Below are positions 1-8,115 of a DNA stretch of 64,000 nt, one piece after another. Under the pieces are notes generated by a model. It did not search any database. It saw nothing but the letters and a program-made list of their open reading frames with translations, and had not been told where the DNA came from. The translations under genes and the position numbers were made by a program. The stretch is from Fibrella forsythiae (GTDB lineage Bacteria > Bacteroidota > Bacteroidia > Cytophagales > Spirosomataceae), in the NCBI RefSeq assembly GCF_017353175.1, contig NZ_JAFMYW010000007.1, positions 248,001-312,000 on the forward strand, given 5' to 3'. Within the stretch, counting starts at the first letter, position 1; each line of letters opens with the position of its first letter.

Positions 1-315
1 GTTCAAAGCAGCCATCTACCCCGCGTGCTGAGTTTGCTGTCGGCAGATGAACTGCCGACACTGATCATTCTGGATGCGCGTACGTCGACCCTGGAGCGAC
101 TCAATACGTTGCAGCAGTTGAAAGAAGATGAGCAGTTTGGGCAAATCCCGATTGTTATGCTTGTTCCACCCATTGATGATGCAATTACGGATAGCTATCG
201 CCGTCGGGCCAACTCGGTGATATCGATTCCTGATAGCCAGACCCCACTCGGCCTGACTATCGAGCGAATCAGTCAATTCTGGCTGCGTACGGCAGCCCTG
301 CCAGTGGCGTTGTAA
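1..315 (+). CDS. Degenerate response-regulator receiver protein (5' end outside window)
   Basis: The frame is open from the first base, so the gene starts before the window and about 104 C-terminal residues are visible. The piece reads like the second half of a receiver domain: LIILDAR carries the usual phosphoacceptor Asp position, and PIVMLVPP resembles the beta-4 strand. Where receivers normally have Lys-Pro, the protein has SVISIP, so the conserved Lys appears to be replaced. No output domain follows, so it would be a single-domain receiver, possibly phosphorylation-independent. It converges on the response regulator at 322-831 with 6 bases between the stop codons. Confident of the fold, not of the role. 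Confidence 0.7.
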   Translation, partial: VQSSHLPRVLSLLSADELPTLIILDARTSTLERLNTLQQLKEDEQFGQIPIVMLVPPIDDAITDSYRRRANSVISIPDSQTPLGLTIERISQFWLRTAALPVAL

Positions 316-321
316 AGTCAG

Positions 322-831
322 TTAGAAAGCGAGCCTCATTGGTGGGAGCGTAACAGTTTCCCACCAATAGGTACGTAACTGCTTAAAGTAATCCAGCCAC
401 TCTGTGAAAACGGTAGGCTTAACCAGGTATGACGAACTTCCTCTTCGGTAGGCTTCACTAATATCGGCCTGCATATTCGAACTACTCAACATAACAACGG
501 GGACCTGGTTGAAAGGGGCCGTCAGGCCTCTGATGTCGGAAAGCACTTGCCATCCCTGATTTCGCTCCGGAAGGTATAAGTCGAGCAAGACAAGCTTGGG
601 CATATCCCATTCATCACGTGACCACTCGGCCAATAAATCGTGGGCCTGATCACGGCTGGCAGCGCGTATTGGTACTACTTCGGGCAACATCTGTAACATA
701 GCCCGCTGTATGAGCACCCAATAATCATCATTGTCTTCAACAACTAAAATTCGGGCACGCTTGAAATTTGCTCTGATAGATTCATTGTCCTGTAAATATG
801 TCATAACATCTATGGGTAAACCGCAAAACAT
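322..831 (-). CDS. Single-domain response regulator
   Basis: A receiver domain fills nearly the whole 169 residues and no DNA-binding or enzymatic output follows. The acidic pocket (VVEDNDD), the phosphoacceptor region (LVLLDLYLPE), the Thr/Ser switch (VVMLSSS) and the Lys-Pro pair (YLVKP) are all present, so it should accept phosphate from a histidine kinase or phosphotransfer protein. Such stand-alone receivers usually signal by protein contact. No kinase lies beside it in the window. An ATG at 804 (MTYLQD...) is an equally good start and would remove nine residues that do not belong to the domain. Confidence 0.85.
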   Translation of the reverse strand: MFCGLPIDVMTYLQDNESIRANFKRARILVVEDNDDYWVLIQRAMLQMLPEVVPIRAASRDQAHDLLAEWSRDEWDMPKLVLLDLYLPERNQGWQVLSDIRGLTAPFNQVPVVMLSSSNMQADISEAYRRGSSSYLVKPTVFTEWLDYFKQLRTYWWETVTLPPMRLAF

Positions 832-1269
832 CTAAAATAACCGATATGACAGGATATGCATTTATCAGAAACTAAAATTTACGCACCGGTATTCCCGCTT
901 CATACTTTTCTAAAACATTATATGAAGGCATATCCACTTTCAGTTAACGTTATAGATTAACTTCTTCATCAGTTTGCAGGCTATCAACCTTATGCAATGG
1001 CTTAGCCTCAGGCATAGCCCAATAAATAGGACCCGACAGTCGGGGGAGCACAGAAGAGCAGCGTCGACACGCAATAACCAGGTTACACCGGCTTGTCTGT
1101 TAAAAAGTAACACTAGGCGTAAAAAAACCAACCCAATAACAAATAACTGGTTATCAGTAAGTTGGTTTATTCAGTAAACGATTGGGGATTGCGGGTTATA
1201 GCCATCGCAACCCAGCTGTCAGGTACGTTGTTACGCCCCCAGGCCGACGCGAGCGGGGCTTCGCGGGCG
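832..1269. other. Intergenic region, no supported gene
   Basis: This gap separates the response regulator (reading left from 831) and the 3' end of the LptF/G-type permease at 1270. The short open frames here on both strands overlap one another and show no protein character. Near the right end is one copy of the repeated motif GGTACGT (1222-1228), inside a structured stretch where CTGTCAG at about 1216 can pair with CTGACAG at about 1272; this may be part of the permease terminator. Confidence 0.5.
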
Positions 1270-2757
1270 CTAACTGACAGGAACTGACAAAGGCTGTTTA
1301 TCTTTTCCGAACCGTGCTTTGAGTCGGTTCCAGGCAATCAGATACGCATCTTTATCAAACAGGCGCGAGTCGAGCCGAGCTTGCCGAAGGAGATAGAGCC
1401 CGACCGGCAGCAAGACTATATTAGCCATCCAGGCACCCAGCACAACTGGCCAGGCACCATCTTTGGCGAATTTGTCGCCAAGTAGCGTAAGCACATACAA
1501 GACAATGAAGAAGATAATCGATACCAGCACGGGTAAGCCAAACCCCCCTTTCCGAATGATGGCCCCCAACGGTGCACCAATCAAAAACATGATGAATACC
1601 GATACCGACTGGGTGAACTTGTGATGACTTTCCAACTCGTACGCATACGAACTTTTCTCTTTTTCGGCCAGATACAGGATGTTTGATTGCACATAAGACA
1701 GCATATTCTGCGCCTGCGACAGGGCAAGTTGCTCAACCTCAACCGGGTTGGATGTATGAAGCGGGCGAGCCAGCACCGTATCGATCCACTTTCCCTCTGT
1801 TACCTTTTTATCTTTCACAACAGCCTCATCCTTAAATTGATACGTATAGTAGTTTCGTGATGAACCGGCCACAGTCAAGCTTGCTCTGGTGGCATCTTTC
1901 TTCAATGAATCGGCGATAGTTGTCAACTCCGTCAGCGTTTTCATGTAGGGATGATATTCAAACTGCTGCTCATCGGTCCTGTGCAGACCAAATGATTCCA
2001 GACTGATTACCAGCTTATAGTGTTTGAAGCCATTCCGCATGAACTGCGTTGTTTTGACAGTACCACTTCCCGTGTAGGATACGGCCGATCGTCCATCGTT
2101 ATATTCCTGATAATCGTTACCGTTGGTAAGCTCAAACACTAGATAGGAGCGGCTGGGATCCGTGTACATCCGTCCCGACTTTGCCAGAATGATTTCGCGG
2201 TTACCCGATTCTATACCCGACGAACTGTTCTTGTAGATAACCAGATTGGTCAGCGAGTCGCCCTGCTTCTTATCTACTTTGATACTGTATCCGGGCAGGT
2301 CGTTATAAAAAATTCCTTCTTTGAGGTTCAGCGCAGCTTTCGCCGTTTTGATATCATACAGTAGACTGTAGGCTTTCAGATTGGCCCATGGCGCCACATT
2401 ATTATTGAACCAGAAGGAAAAACCCATGAACAGCACAGCCAGTACCAACAAGGGCCGTAAGGCACGGGTCAGTGAAATGCCCGCGCTTTTCATGGCTGTC
2501 AACTCAAAGAATTCACCCAGATTACCGAACGTCATCAGCGATGAGAGCAGCACCGCAAGCGGCAGGGCGGTCGGTACGGTCAGAACGGCAAAAAAGTACA
2601 GCAGGCGCCCGAAGGTGACGAGTGTGATGTCTTTTGAAACAAATTCCTCAATATACAGCATCAGCAGTCGCATCAGGAAGATGAAGATAACGACGGCTAA
2701 TGTCAGGAAGAACGGTCCGAAGAACGACTTCAGAACAAGTTTGTCAATTTTTTTCAC
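1270..2757 (-). CDS. LptF/LptG family permease (YjgP/YjgQ)
   Basis: Inner-membrane permease of the lipopolysaccharide export ABC transporter, which with LptB and LptC lifts LPS from the inner membrane toward the outer membrane. The order fits the family: N-terminal membrane helices (LVLKSFFGPFFLTLAVVIFIF and following), a long periplasmic beta-rich domain in the middle, and C-terminal helices beginning about FTQSVSVFIMFLIGAPLGAI, where GAPLGAIIRKGG is a family-typical stretch. About 495 residues is long for E. coli LptF/G but usual in Bacteroidota. The GTG at 2757 (VKKIDKLVLKSF) is preferred because family members begin this way; the frame stays open to a TTG at 2802. Whether it is the F or G member cannot be told here. 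Confidence 0.88.
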   Translation of the reverse strand: MKKIDKLVLKSFFGPFFLTLAVVIFIFLMRLLMLYIEEFVSKDITLVTFGRLLYFFAVLTVPTALPLAVLLSSLMTFGNLGEFFELTAMKSAGISLTRALRPLLVLAVLFMGFSFWFNNNVAPWANLKAYSLLYDIKTAKAALNLKEGIFYNDLPGYSIKVDKKQGDSLTNLVIYKNSSSGIESGNREIILAKSGRMYTDPSRSYLVFELTNGNDYQEYNDGRSAVSYTGSGTVKTTQFMRNGFKHYKLVISLESFGLHRTDEQQFEYHPYMKTLTELTTIADSLKKDATRASLTVAGSSRNYYTYQFKDEAVVKDKKVTEGKWIDTVLARPLHTSNPVEVEQLALSQAQNMLSYVQSNILYLAEKEKSSYAYELESHHKFTQSVSVFIMFLIGAPLGAIIRKGGFGLPVLVSIIFFIVLYVLTLLGDKFAKDGAWPVVLGAWMANIVLLPVGLYLLRQARLDSRLFDKDAYLIAWNRLKARFGKDKQPLSVPVS

Positions 2758-2919
2758 GTGTAACGAATAGTGGCCCTTACCAAATGAGCAGAGTTGCCCC
2801 AATCAATGTAACGCAGGCTACACAGTTCATTGTTCACTACCCATTTCTGATTATAGATTTTTAACTGCCAATAGCCAGGCTCGGTGCCTGTTTGGCTGGT
2901 GTGTTGTTGGCTACCTACC

Positions 2920-3312
2920 TCAGGAGCCAACAATTTCTTTCAGTTTGTGCACCATTCCGTCCCACATATCCTGCAGGTCTTCTTCATCGGTGTTGGTCGA
3001 GTAGTCGGTAATGCGCAGGTACGTTGCCTGAGTGAGTTCACTAACGTCGACCCGAAAATCGACATAATTACTATCGTGCCCATTTTCGCCCGTATTCAGA
3101 AACTCGAAACGAACGCTTTTATTTTGACGTAGCGATGTTTGTTTAGCCGGGTGACTCTCGTCGTCCCAGATGAAATCGAATTTATGTTCAGGCAGGGTAT
3201 TTACCTTGGCGGCAAACCACTGCGATAGACCTGAGGCGCTACTGATGTAGGGGAAAAGCACTTTTGGAGAGGCCCGAAGCTCATATTCGGTCACAAATTT
3301 AAATTTCTCCAT
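2920..3312 (-). CDS. START-like (AHSA1/SRPBCC-type) domain protein
   Basis: A 130-residue cytoplasmic protein starting MEKFKFVTEYELRAS. The pattern ASPKVLFPYISSASGLSQWFA is the N-terminal signature of Bacteroidota START-like proteins, with W for packing and a helix-grip fold expected. The C-terminal helix (DMWDGMVHKLKEIVG) caps the pocket. Ligand and role are unknown for this family. The open frame continues upstream to 3474, but the extra residues are basic and low in domain character, so the ATG at 3312 is chosen. The nearest downstream gene on this strand is the LptF/G-type permease at 2757, 162 bases away, so shared transcription is possible but not shown. Confidence 0.8.
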   Translation of the reverse strand: MEKFKFVTEYELRASPKVLFPYISSASGLSQWFAAKVNTLPEHKFDFIWDDESHPAKQTSLRQNKSVRFEFLNTGENGHDSNYVDFRVDVSELTQATYLRITDYSTNTDEEDLQDMWDGMVHKLKEIVGS

Positions 3313-3465
3313 GAGGGTGACAGACTTAAAACGTGATACTGATTTTCTTTTCGATAGGCTCTCGATCAGCCGTTTACCACGAAAAACAGGCGGACTATCA
3401 GACGGTGATCGACAAGGTTTCGGCAAGGTAACGTAAAATATATACCAAATACAAGGCGCACCCCG

Positions 3466-3495
3466 TTGTCTCAAAAAAGATTTTCCGTACTTTTG
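3466..3495 (+). promoter_or_regulatory. Bacteroidota-type promoter of tRNA-Met
   Basis: TTG at 3466-3468 and TACTTTTG at 3488-3495 match the phylum consensus (TTG, about 19-20 bases, TAnnTTTG) with a 19-base spacer. Transcription would start about 3502, just before the mature tRNA at 3507. Confidence 0.7.
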
Positions 3496-3506
3496 CAGAA
3501 CAATTC

Positions 3507-3580
3507 GGCGGGGTAGCTCAGATGGTTAGAGCGTAGGATTCATAACCCTAAGGTCGGCAGTTCGATCCTGCTCCCCGCTA
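3507..3580 (+). tRNA. tRNA-Met (anticodon CAT)
   Basis: A 74-base cloverleaf can be drawn. The acceptor GGCGGGG pairs with CCCCGCT (terminal G-U), followed by discriminator A at 3580. The D arm starts GCTC, the anticodon loop is TTCATAA, and the T loop is TTCGATC. CCA is not encoded. There is an A-C mismatch at the base of the anticodon loop. CAT could also mark a tRNA-Ile2 whose anticodon is modified, or initiator Met; the weak G-U acceptor end and general form favour elongator Met. The last 12 bases are repeated at 14998-15009, so this gene is an integration target. Confidence 0.93.
3569..3580 (+). repeat. attL core (tRNA 3' end)
   Basis: TGCTCCCCGCTA, identical to 14998-15009. The island begins directly after it and leaves the tRNA intact. 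Confidence 0.75.
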
Positions 3581-3587
3581 TACTAAG

Positions 3588-3624
3588 AACGCCCAACTAT
3601 CTGCTTGTCAGACGGTTGGGCGTT
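3588..3624. terminator. Hairpin just after tRNA-Met
   Basis: AACGCCCAAC (3588-3597) pairs perfectly with GTTGGGCGTT (3615-3624); the loop contains a smaller TCTG/CAGA stem. TTATT follows. It now serves as tRNA terminator but belongs to the island, not to the original tRNA locus. Confidence 0.6.
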
Positions 3625-3638
3625 ATTCATTTACAATA

Positions 3639-3658
3639 GTGTACGGATTGGTGTACGG
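3639..3658 (+). promoter_or_regulatory. Left pair of putative integrase arm sites
   Basis: Two direct copies of GTGTACGG (3639-3646 and 3651-3658), 12 bases start to start. The same pair with the same spacing occurs at the right end of the island (14838-14857). This is what arm-type binding sites of a tyrosine recombinase look like. The binding itself is an inference. Confidence 0.55.
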
Positions 3659-4325
3659 TGTAGGCGACAGATTAGTCAAACAATCAGCTTGGAATCTGCA
3701 CTGACTAAATATCTGGATTGCTAGTCAACTCACTATTTCTCTCGAAATAGTGAGCCCCTACTCCAACTAGCAGGGCCTCAAAACGATATAAAAGCAAGCG
3801 ATAGCCCTTGTTCGGAGTAAATTTTTTCCAGATAATCTTCACTGTTCGTACCATTCGTACCTATACGGAAGTACGAAGTGGTACGAGAAATACGATAGGT
3901 ACGAGCAAGTACGGATTAGGTACGAGTGGGTAGACTCACTAATTACTACCACTAAACAAATGCTTAGCTTATCGAAGTCCATGCTATGGGCAACAATCAA
4001 GACACAGAATGCCACCAACATCTAAGGCGATGCGCTGATAAAACGACGAAAGATATTTTTATTGGGCTATGTCGGGGTATTTCAAACCACCGCCCCTATT
4101 GGCCGTCGGGAATGAATTGTGCTTTCACGCTCTTAAAGCCAATCTATAGCCACAATCCAAGAAAAGGCATTACACTCGTTGCCCTCCATTATTTGCGTAG
4201 GAGCGTATAATTATTTAGGTCACCTGCCCTTTGTTAAAACAAATTGTTGCCAACTTTACTGGGCAGCCCAGTAGATCCGCCTTCTTACTAGGGCCTGATT
4301 TTTTTATAACTATCTAATAAGACAT

Positions 4326-5669
4326 ATGCCGTTTTTTTACTGCTTGATGCTTTCTGTCGGCCTATTGGTCGTGACAACCGATGCTTTACAGGCACAAGAT
4401 AATATGGTGATTGCTGGGCCAATGTCCGCTACTCCTGGCGCTGCCAATACTTTTATCGCTTCGCAACCTAATTCGGGTAATACTGGTACAGCAAATACAT
4501 TTATTGGCCGTGGCGCAGGAACACTCAACTATGGGTCCAATAATACATACGTTGGTTACATTGCTGGGTTGCGCACCACTGGAAGCAACAATACGTATAT
4601 GGGCTTCTGGGCGGGCTATTCACTAAATGGTGAGCATAACGTCGTTATTGGTCGATATGCTGGCTGTGGCGGTGGACTATTTTCCGACTTATCACGGTCA
4701 AAGGGTTCTTACAACGTGTATCTGGGGTCATCGGCAGGTTACGGGGGCTATCCTGATGGTACCAATCACAACGTTGTGGTTGGCGACTCGGCGGGCTACA
4801 ATAATGCAACCAGTGGAAGTGTCTTTGTCGGTAGCAAATCGGGCTACACTAATCGTATTGGCCGGGTCAATACCTATTTAGGTTTTCAATCGGGCTATAG
4901 TGCTGTAGCTGATTCCAATACGTTCGTAGGCTACCAGTCTGGCTATGCGACCACTACCGGCAGGGGGAACACTTTTATTGGCACAGCATCAGGGCGGAGC
5001 AATAGTGGTGGTAGCCATAATACGTTTGTAGGCAATGGAGCCGGACCAGCCGGCAGCAACTCTGATGACAATGTGTACATCGGCTACAATACGGAACAAC
5101 GTGACACCGACGCGCTGGCCACTAATCTGCATAACTCAACAGCGATCGGTTCAGGCTCTAAAGTGGCAATCAGTAATGCCTTAGTGCTGGGTAATAACGT
5201 CAATGTGGGCATAGGTACCTCAGCCCCTGCCACACGGTTAGAAGTAGTTAGTTCCCTAGACAATACCAGCGGCCTGCGCTTGAGTCATCTGACGGCCAAC
5301 AGCCAGAGCACCCACAGTACAGATCAGTTTCTGACAGTGAACGATCAAGGCGACATCATCAAGGCTCGCTATCAGCTACGGATCAACAAGGCCAGCGAGT
5401 GGAGCGATAGGGTATTTGCGCCATCCTACCAGCTTCGGTCCCTGGAATCAGTAGAAAGATATGTGCGGGATCAGGGTCACCTGCCAGGTGTTCCTTCGGC
5501 CGACGAGGTAATGAAAGAAGGCGTCGACCTGGCGAAGATAAATGCCCTGTTGCTTGAGAAAGTGGAGGAGCTAACCCTGTATTTACTTCAGCAAAAGAGG
5601 GAGTTGATGCAGCAACAGAAACGGATTGACCAGTTAGAAGGGATGGTCAATAGTGTAGCCAAACCCTAG
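4326..5669 (+). CDS. Secreted repeat protein with YadA-head-like repeats and C-terminal coiled coil (paralogue 1)
   Basis: A 447-residue exported protein. A signal peptide ends near ALQAQ (about residue 24). Residues 40-270 are loosely periodic units of the form NTFIGxxAG, reminiscent of the left-handed beta-roll of YadA/trimeric-autotransporter heads. Then comes a short spacer with NVGIGTSAPATRLEV, as seen before tail-fibre-type domains, a compact domain (SEWSDRVFAPSYQL...HLPGVPSADE), and a terminal coiled coil rich in Gln and Leu. No membrane anchor or type IX sorting domain is visible. The same domain order occurs at 5717-7459 and 9639-11144. Trimeric extracellular fibres are the best guess; the ligand is unknown. 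Its repeats are the least regular of the three. Confidence 0.8.
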   Translation: MPFFYCLMLSVGLLVVTTDALQAQDNMVIAGPMSATPGAANTFIASQPNSGNTGTANTFIGRGAGTLNYGSNNTYVGYIAGLRTTGSNNTYMGFWAGYSLNGEHNVVIGRYAGCGGGLFSDLSRSKGSYNVYLGSSAGYGGYPDGTNHNVVVGDSAGYNNATSGSVFVGSKSGYTNRIGRVNTYLGFQSGYSAVADSNTFVGYQSGYATTTGRGNTFIGTASGRSNSGGSHNTFVGNGAGPAGSNSDDNVYIGYNTEQRDTDALATNLHNSTAIGSGSKVAISNALVLGNNVNVGIGTSAPATRLEVVSSLDNTSGLRLSHLTANSQSTHSTDQFLTVNDQGDIIKARYQLRINKASEWSDRVFAPSYQLRSLESVERYVRDQGHLPGVPSADEVMKEGVDLAKINALLLEKVEELTLYLLQQKRELMQQQKRIDQLEGMVNSVAKP

Positions 5670-5716
5670 CGTACTACTTGTTGCAATTACATTCAGAATT
5701 GTAGCGACTAAAATCT

Positions 5717-7459
5717 TTATCGCTTTTCTAGTAGCTGTTGCACCATTCGCTCTAATTTGTCAATCCTGGCCCTTAGCGTTTGATTAGTAAGTTGCTGCTG
5801 TTGTAATTCTTGCTGATGCTTCTGCTCTGACAACTGCCCCGCCTTTTCCAACTGAATACTGTAGAGTGTCAACTCCTCAATCTTCTCCAGAAGCTTGGTG
5901 TCGGTTTGATGTAAGTCGTTGCCCCGTTCCACCATCTCCTGAGCCGATGGCACGCCCGGCAAATGTTGATGAAGGGTAATATAGCTAGCCACCTCCGCCA
6001 GCGGTTGAAGCTGGTAGGTGGGGGCGAAGACCTTATCCGACCACTCCGAGGTGTTCTTCACCGCTACCTTGACCCTCTCGGTCAGGATACCTTTGCTCAC
6101 AAACAGGTTGTAATCCAACGGCAGTTTGTCAATGCCCTGCCCAATCACGACTCCGCCTGCATTCGCATTGTGCAGGTACTCTCCGCTCGTTGACCAGAGT
6201 TCATTAGCTCCAATCCGTCCTGAGCCACTCGTGCCCAGGATGACATTGCCGTTAGCGTCAACCGTTAAGAACTTGCTCTGTCCTCCAGCGGCAGGAGAGG
6301 CACTGGTGAGGTTCTCCAGCCGTAAACCCGACTGATCGGCTGTATTACTGGTGAGGTGGAGCTTAGCAGTAGGGGCCGTATTGCCAATGCCTACGTTAGC
6401 ACCACTGCCCAAAATCAGGCTATTGGAGGCCGTCACTTTGGCATTGTTGCCTATGGCCGTGGCATTACTCAAACTACCTGCCCCTGCATCGGCCCGAAAA
6501 CCGAGGAAGGTGTTGTTGATACCCGACTGATTAGTCTTACCGGCCTCAAAACCGATGGCCAGGTTGTTATCCCCGTTTACCCCCCTACCGTTGCCAGCAT
6601 TGGCCCCGATATAGATGTTGAAGCCCCCGGATGTGTTGCCCCCTCCGGCGTTATCGCCTAGAAAGTAGTTGCCTGTACCCGTGGTATTAGAGGCCCCCGA
6701 GTTGGTGCCGAAGAAGTAGTTGGAAGAGCCCGTGGTGTTGGCCTGACCTGCCTGCACACCAATGAAGGAATTGTATTGACCGGAGGTGTTACTAAATCCC
6801 GCCTTGTAACCCAGGAAGGTGTTAGCCGAAGAGGTAGTGGCGAAACCGGCCTGATATCCTAGGAACGTGTTTTGACCACCTGTGCTGTTGGAATAGCCCG
6901 CCCAAAATCCTGTGAACACGTTGGCGTAACCCGTCGTGTTGTTTTGACCCGCACTATTTCCTGTGAACACGTTGTAGTTCCCCGTCGTGTTAGAATAACC
7001 CGCACTATAACCAGTGAACACGTTGGCGTAACCCGTCGTGTTGAAATAGCCTGCCTGATATCCACTGAACACATTTTGACTACCCGTCGTGTTAAAATAG
7101 CCCGCATGAGACCCTATGAACACGTTGACGGCACCTGTGGTGTTGGAGTTGCCCGCACCATAACCAGTGAACACATTGGCGATACCCGTGGTATTGGAAT
7201 AGCCCGCATTAGCGCCAATAAAGGCATTCCACCTCCCGTTAGTAGTGAGATTGCCTGCACCATAACCTACAAAAGTATTAGCTTCGCCTGTTAAGCTATT
7301 TGAGCCTGCTAAAGGGCCTACCAGGGTGTTGTAGGTACCCGGTGTGTTGGCATTGACCGTGTTGGCCACGTAGTTGGTCTGAGCCTGACTGAGCAAGGGT
7401 AAGGAGAAGACAGCCCATAGAATAAGAACTTGTTGAGACAAGAAAGTAGAATGTTTCAT
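5717..7459 (-). CDS. Secreted repeat protein with 17-residue beta-roll repeats (paralogue 2, longest)
   Basis: A 580-residue exported protein with a signal peptide ending near LLSQAQ. From about residue 50 to 330 it consists of about 17 copies of a 17-residue unit, for example GYANVFTGYSAGYSNTT, among the most regular beta-roll repeats possible. NVGIGNTAPTAKLHL, a middle domain, the module SEWSDKVFAPTYQL...HLPGVPSAQE and a Gln-rich coiled coil follow, as in its neighbours. The C-terminal module is close to that of the protein at 9639. At DNA level the units are 51-bp near-repeats, so copy number can change by slippage or recombination without breaking the frame. It converges with paralogue 1 with only 47 bases between. 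Confidence 0.82.
   Translation of the reverse strand: MKHSTFLSQQVLILWAVFSLPLLSQAQTNYVANTVNANTPGTYNTLVGPLAGSNSLTGEANTFVGYGAGNLTTNGRWNAFIGANAGYSNTTGIANVFTGYGAGNSNTTGAVNVFIGSHAGYFNTTGSQNVFSGYQAGYFNTTGYANVFTGYSAGYSNTTGNYNVFTGNSAGQNNTTGYANVFTGFWAGYSNSTGGQNTFLGYQAGFATTSSANTFLGYKAGFSNTSGQYNSFIGVQAGQANTTGSSNYFFGTNSGASNTTGTGNYFLGDNAGGGNTSGGFNIYIGANAGNGRGVNGDNNLAIGFEAGKTNQSGINNTFLGFRADAGAGSLSNATAIGNNAKVTASNSLILGSGANVGIGNTAPTAKLHLTSNTADQSGLRLENLTSASPAAGGQSKFLTVDANGNVILGTSGSGRIGANELWSTSGEYLHNANAGGVVIGQGIDKLPLDYNLFVSKGILTERVKVAVKNTSEWSDKVFAPTYQLQPLAEVASYITLHQHLPGVPSAQEMVERGNDLHQTDTKLLEKIEELTLYSIQLEKAGQLSEQKHQQELQQQQLTNQTLRARIDKLERMVQQLLEKR
6680..7330 (-). repeat. Near-identical 51-bp coding repeats
   Basis: Within the repeat protein the DNA repeats every 51 bases; the stretch CCCGTCGTGTT recurs at this spacing around 6930-7100. 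Purely a coding repeat, not CRISPR: there are no unique spacers and the frame is continuous. Confidence 0.75.
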
Positions 7460-7850
7460 ATGTGTTAAAGAAAAAAATGAGTGGAAGTGGAAAAGGGGTT
7501 GTTTGTATCAATAGTGAATATGGCCGTAAAAATAAATGCACAGGCTAGCAAGAGCAGTTAGGTTACAAGTATACAGCAGATCAGGTATTACAACGTATAT
7601 TATCTTTCAATACAATCCCTTCCAGATTTAGTCTATTGATTCGCACGCTACTCTCCAATAACCTATCTCGAAAATTGAAGCTAGTTGGCCAACAGCAGTT
7701 GGGTATCAACCTGCCAACGGCAACACCCGCAACAAGTGCCCCGGTTGCTGCCTAGTTCCAGAAAAGGCAACCTGCCAAAGTGCTACCCTTGTTAGATACC
7801 CTGGCCATGCTGGCACTGATTCGGCAAACCCCTAAAGGAACCTACGCACT
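7460..7850. other. Gap with possible gene remnant
   Basis: Between paralogue 2 and the small gene at 7851. From about 7691 to 7854 one plus-strand frame reads through with a single TAG (about 7754) and ends ...LIRQTPKGTYAL with a TGA that overlaps the next ATG as ATGA (7851-7854). That overlap is typical of an operon, so this may be the 3' remainder of a lost upstream gene. No family is recognised. The part nearer 7460 shows nothing definite. Confidence 0.35.
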
Positions 7851-8084
7851 ATGAGCAGGGGAGAAGAAATATTTGACACGATACAAGACCATAAGTATGA
7901 CCATGCTGTAGGGTCAGAAGAATGGATATATGCACAAACCCTCGGTACTGCCCGTATGGTCGTATGGTCAAACCCAGACAGACTATACAGGTTATTGGAA
8001 GAAGCAGAACGAACGGGAAAACGTATCAAACTAGTGGAGGACTTAACGGTGTTGGGTAGTCCCTATGACGTTATACTGATATGA
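7851..8084 (+). CDS. Small hypothetical protein
   Basis: 77 residues, soluble, mixed charge, beginning MSRGEEIFDTIQDHKYD and ending in a hydrophobic SPYDVILI. No family recognised. Its ATG overlaps the stop of the upstream remnant as ATGA, which supports a real translated gene that lost its partner. An opposed frame of 65 codons overlaps it and looks less protein-like. Confidence 0.45.
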   Translation: MSRGEEIFDTIQDHKYDHAVGSEEWIYAQTLGTARMVVWSNPDRLYRLLEEAERTGKRIKLVEDLTVLGSPYDVILI

Positions 8085-8115
8085 TGTTGCGAGGTTGCAA
8101 GAATGATGCAGTACG

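Larger units (their letters stand above)
3581..4325. other. Left island non-coding region with iterated GTACGA sites
   Basis: No convincing gene. The two small opposed open frames at about 3839-4210 overlap and run across repeats. The region holds the tRNA-side hairpin, the arm-site pair, and at 3846-3925 a cluster of GTACGA-like hexamers: two in reverse orientation (3846-3851, 3855-3860), then forward copies at 3871, 3881, 3899, 3909 (GTACGG) and 3920, with a weaker ATACGA about 3890. Spacing of 9-11 bases places the forward copies on one face of the helix. Confidence 0.6.

Noticed and set aside
940-1177. Small opposed frames of 63 and 67 codons
   Set aside because: Overlapping, on opposite strands, with no recognisable features.
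3839-4210. Two small opposed open frames at the left island end
   Set aside because: They overlap each other and the GTACGA cluster; no protein-like composition.
6860-7294. Array of evenly spaced near-repeats resembling a CRISPR array
   Set aside because: The 51-base units are contiguous coding repeats with no unique spacers, in frame through one secreted protein; there are no cas genes.
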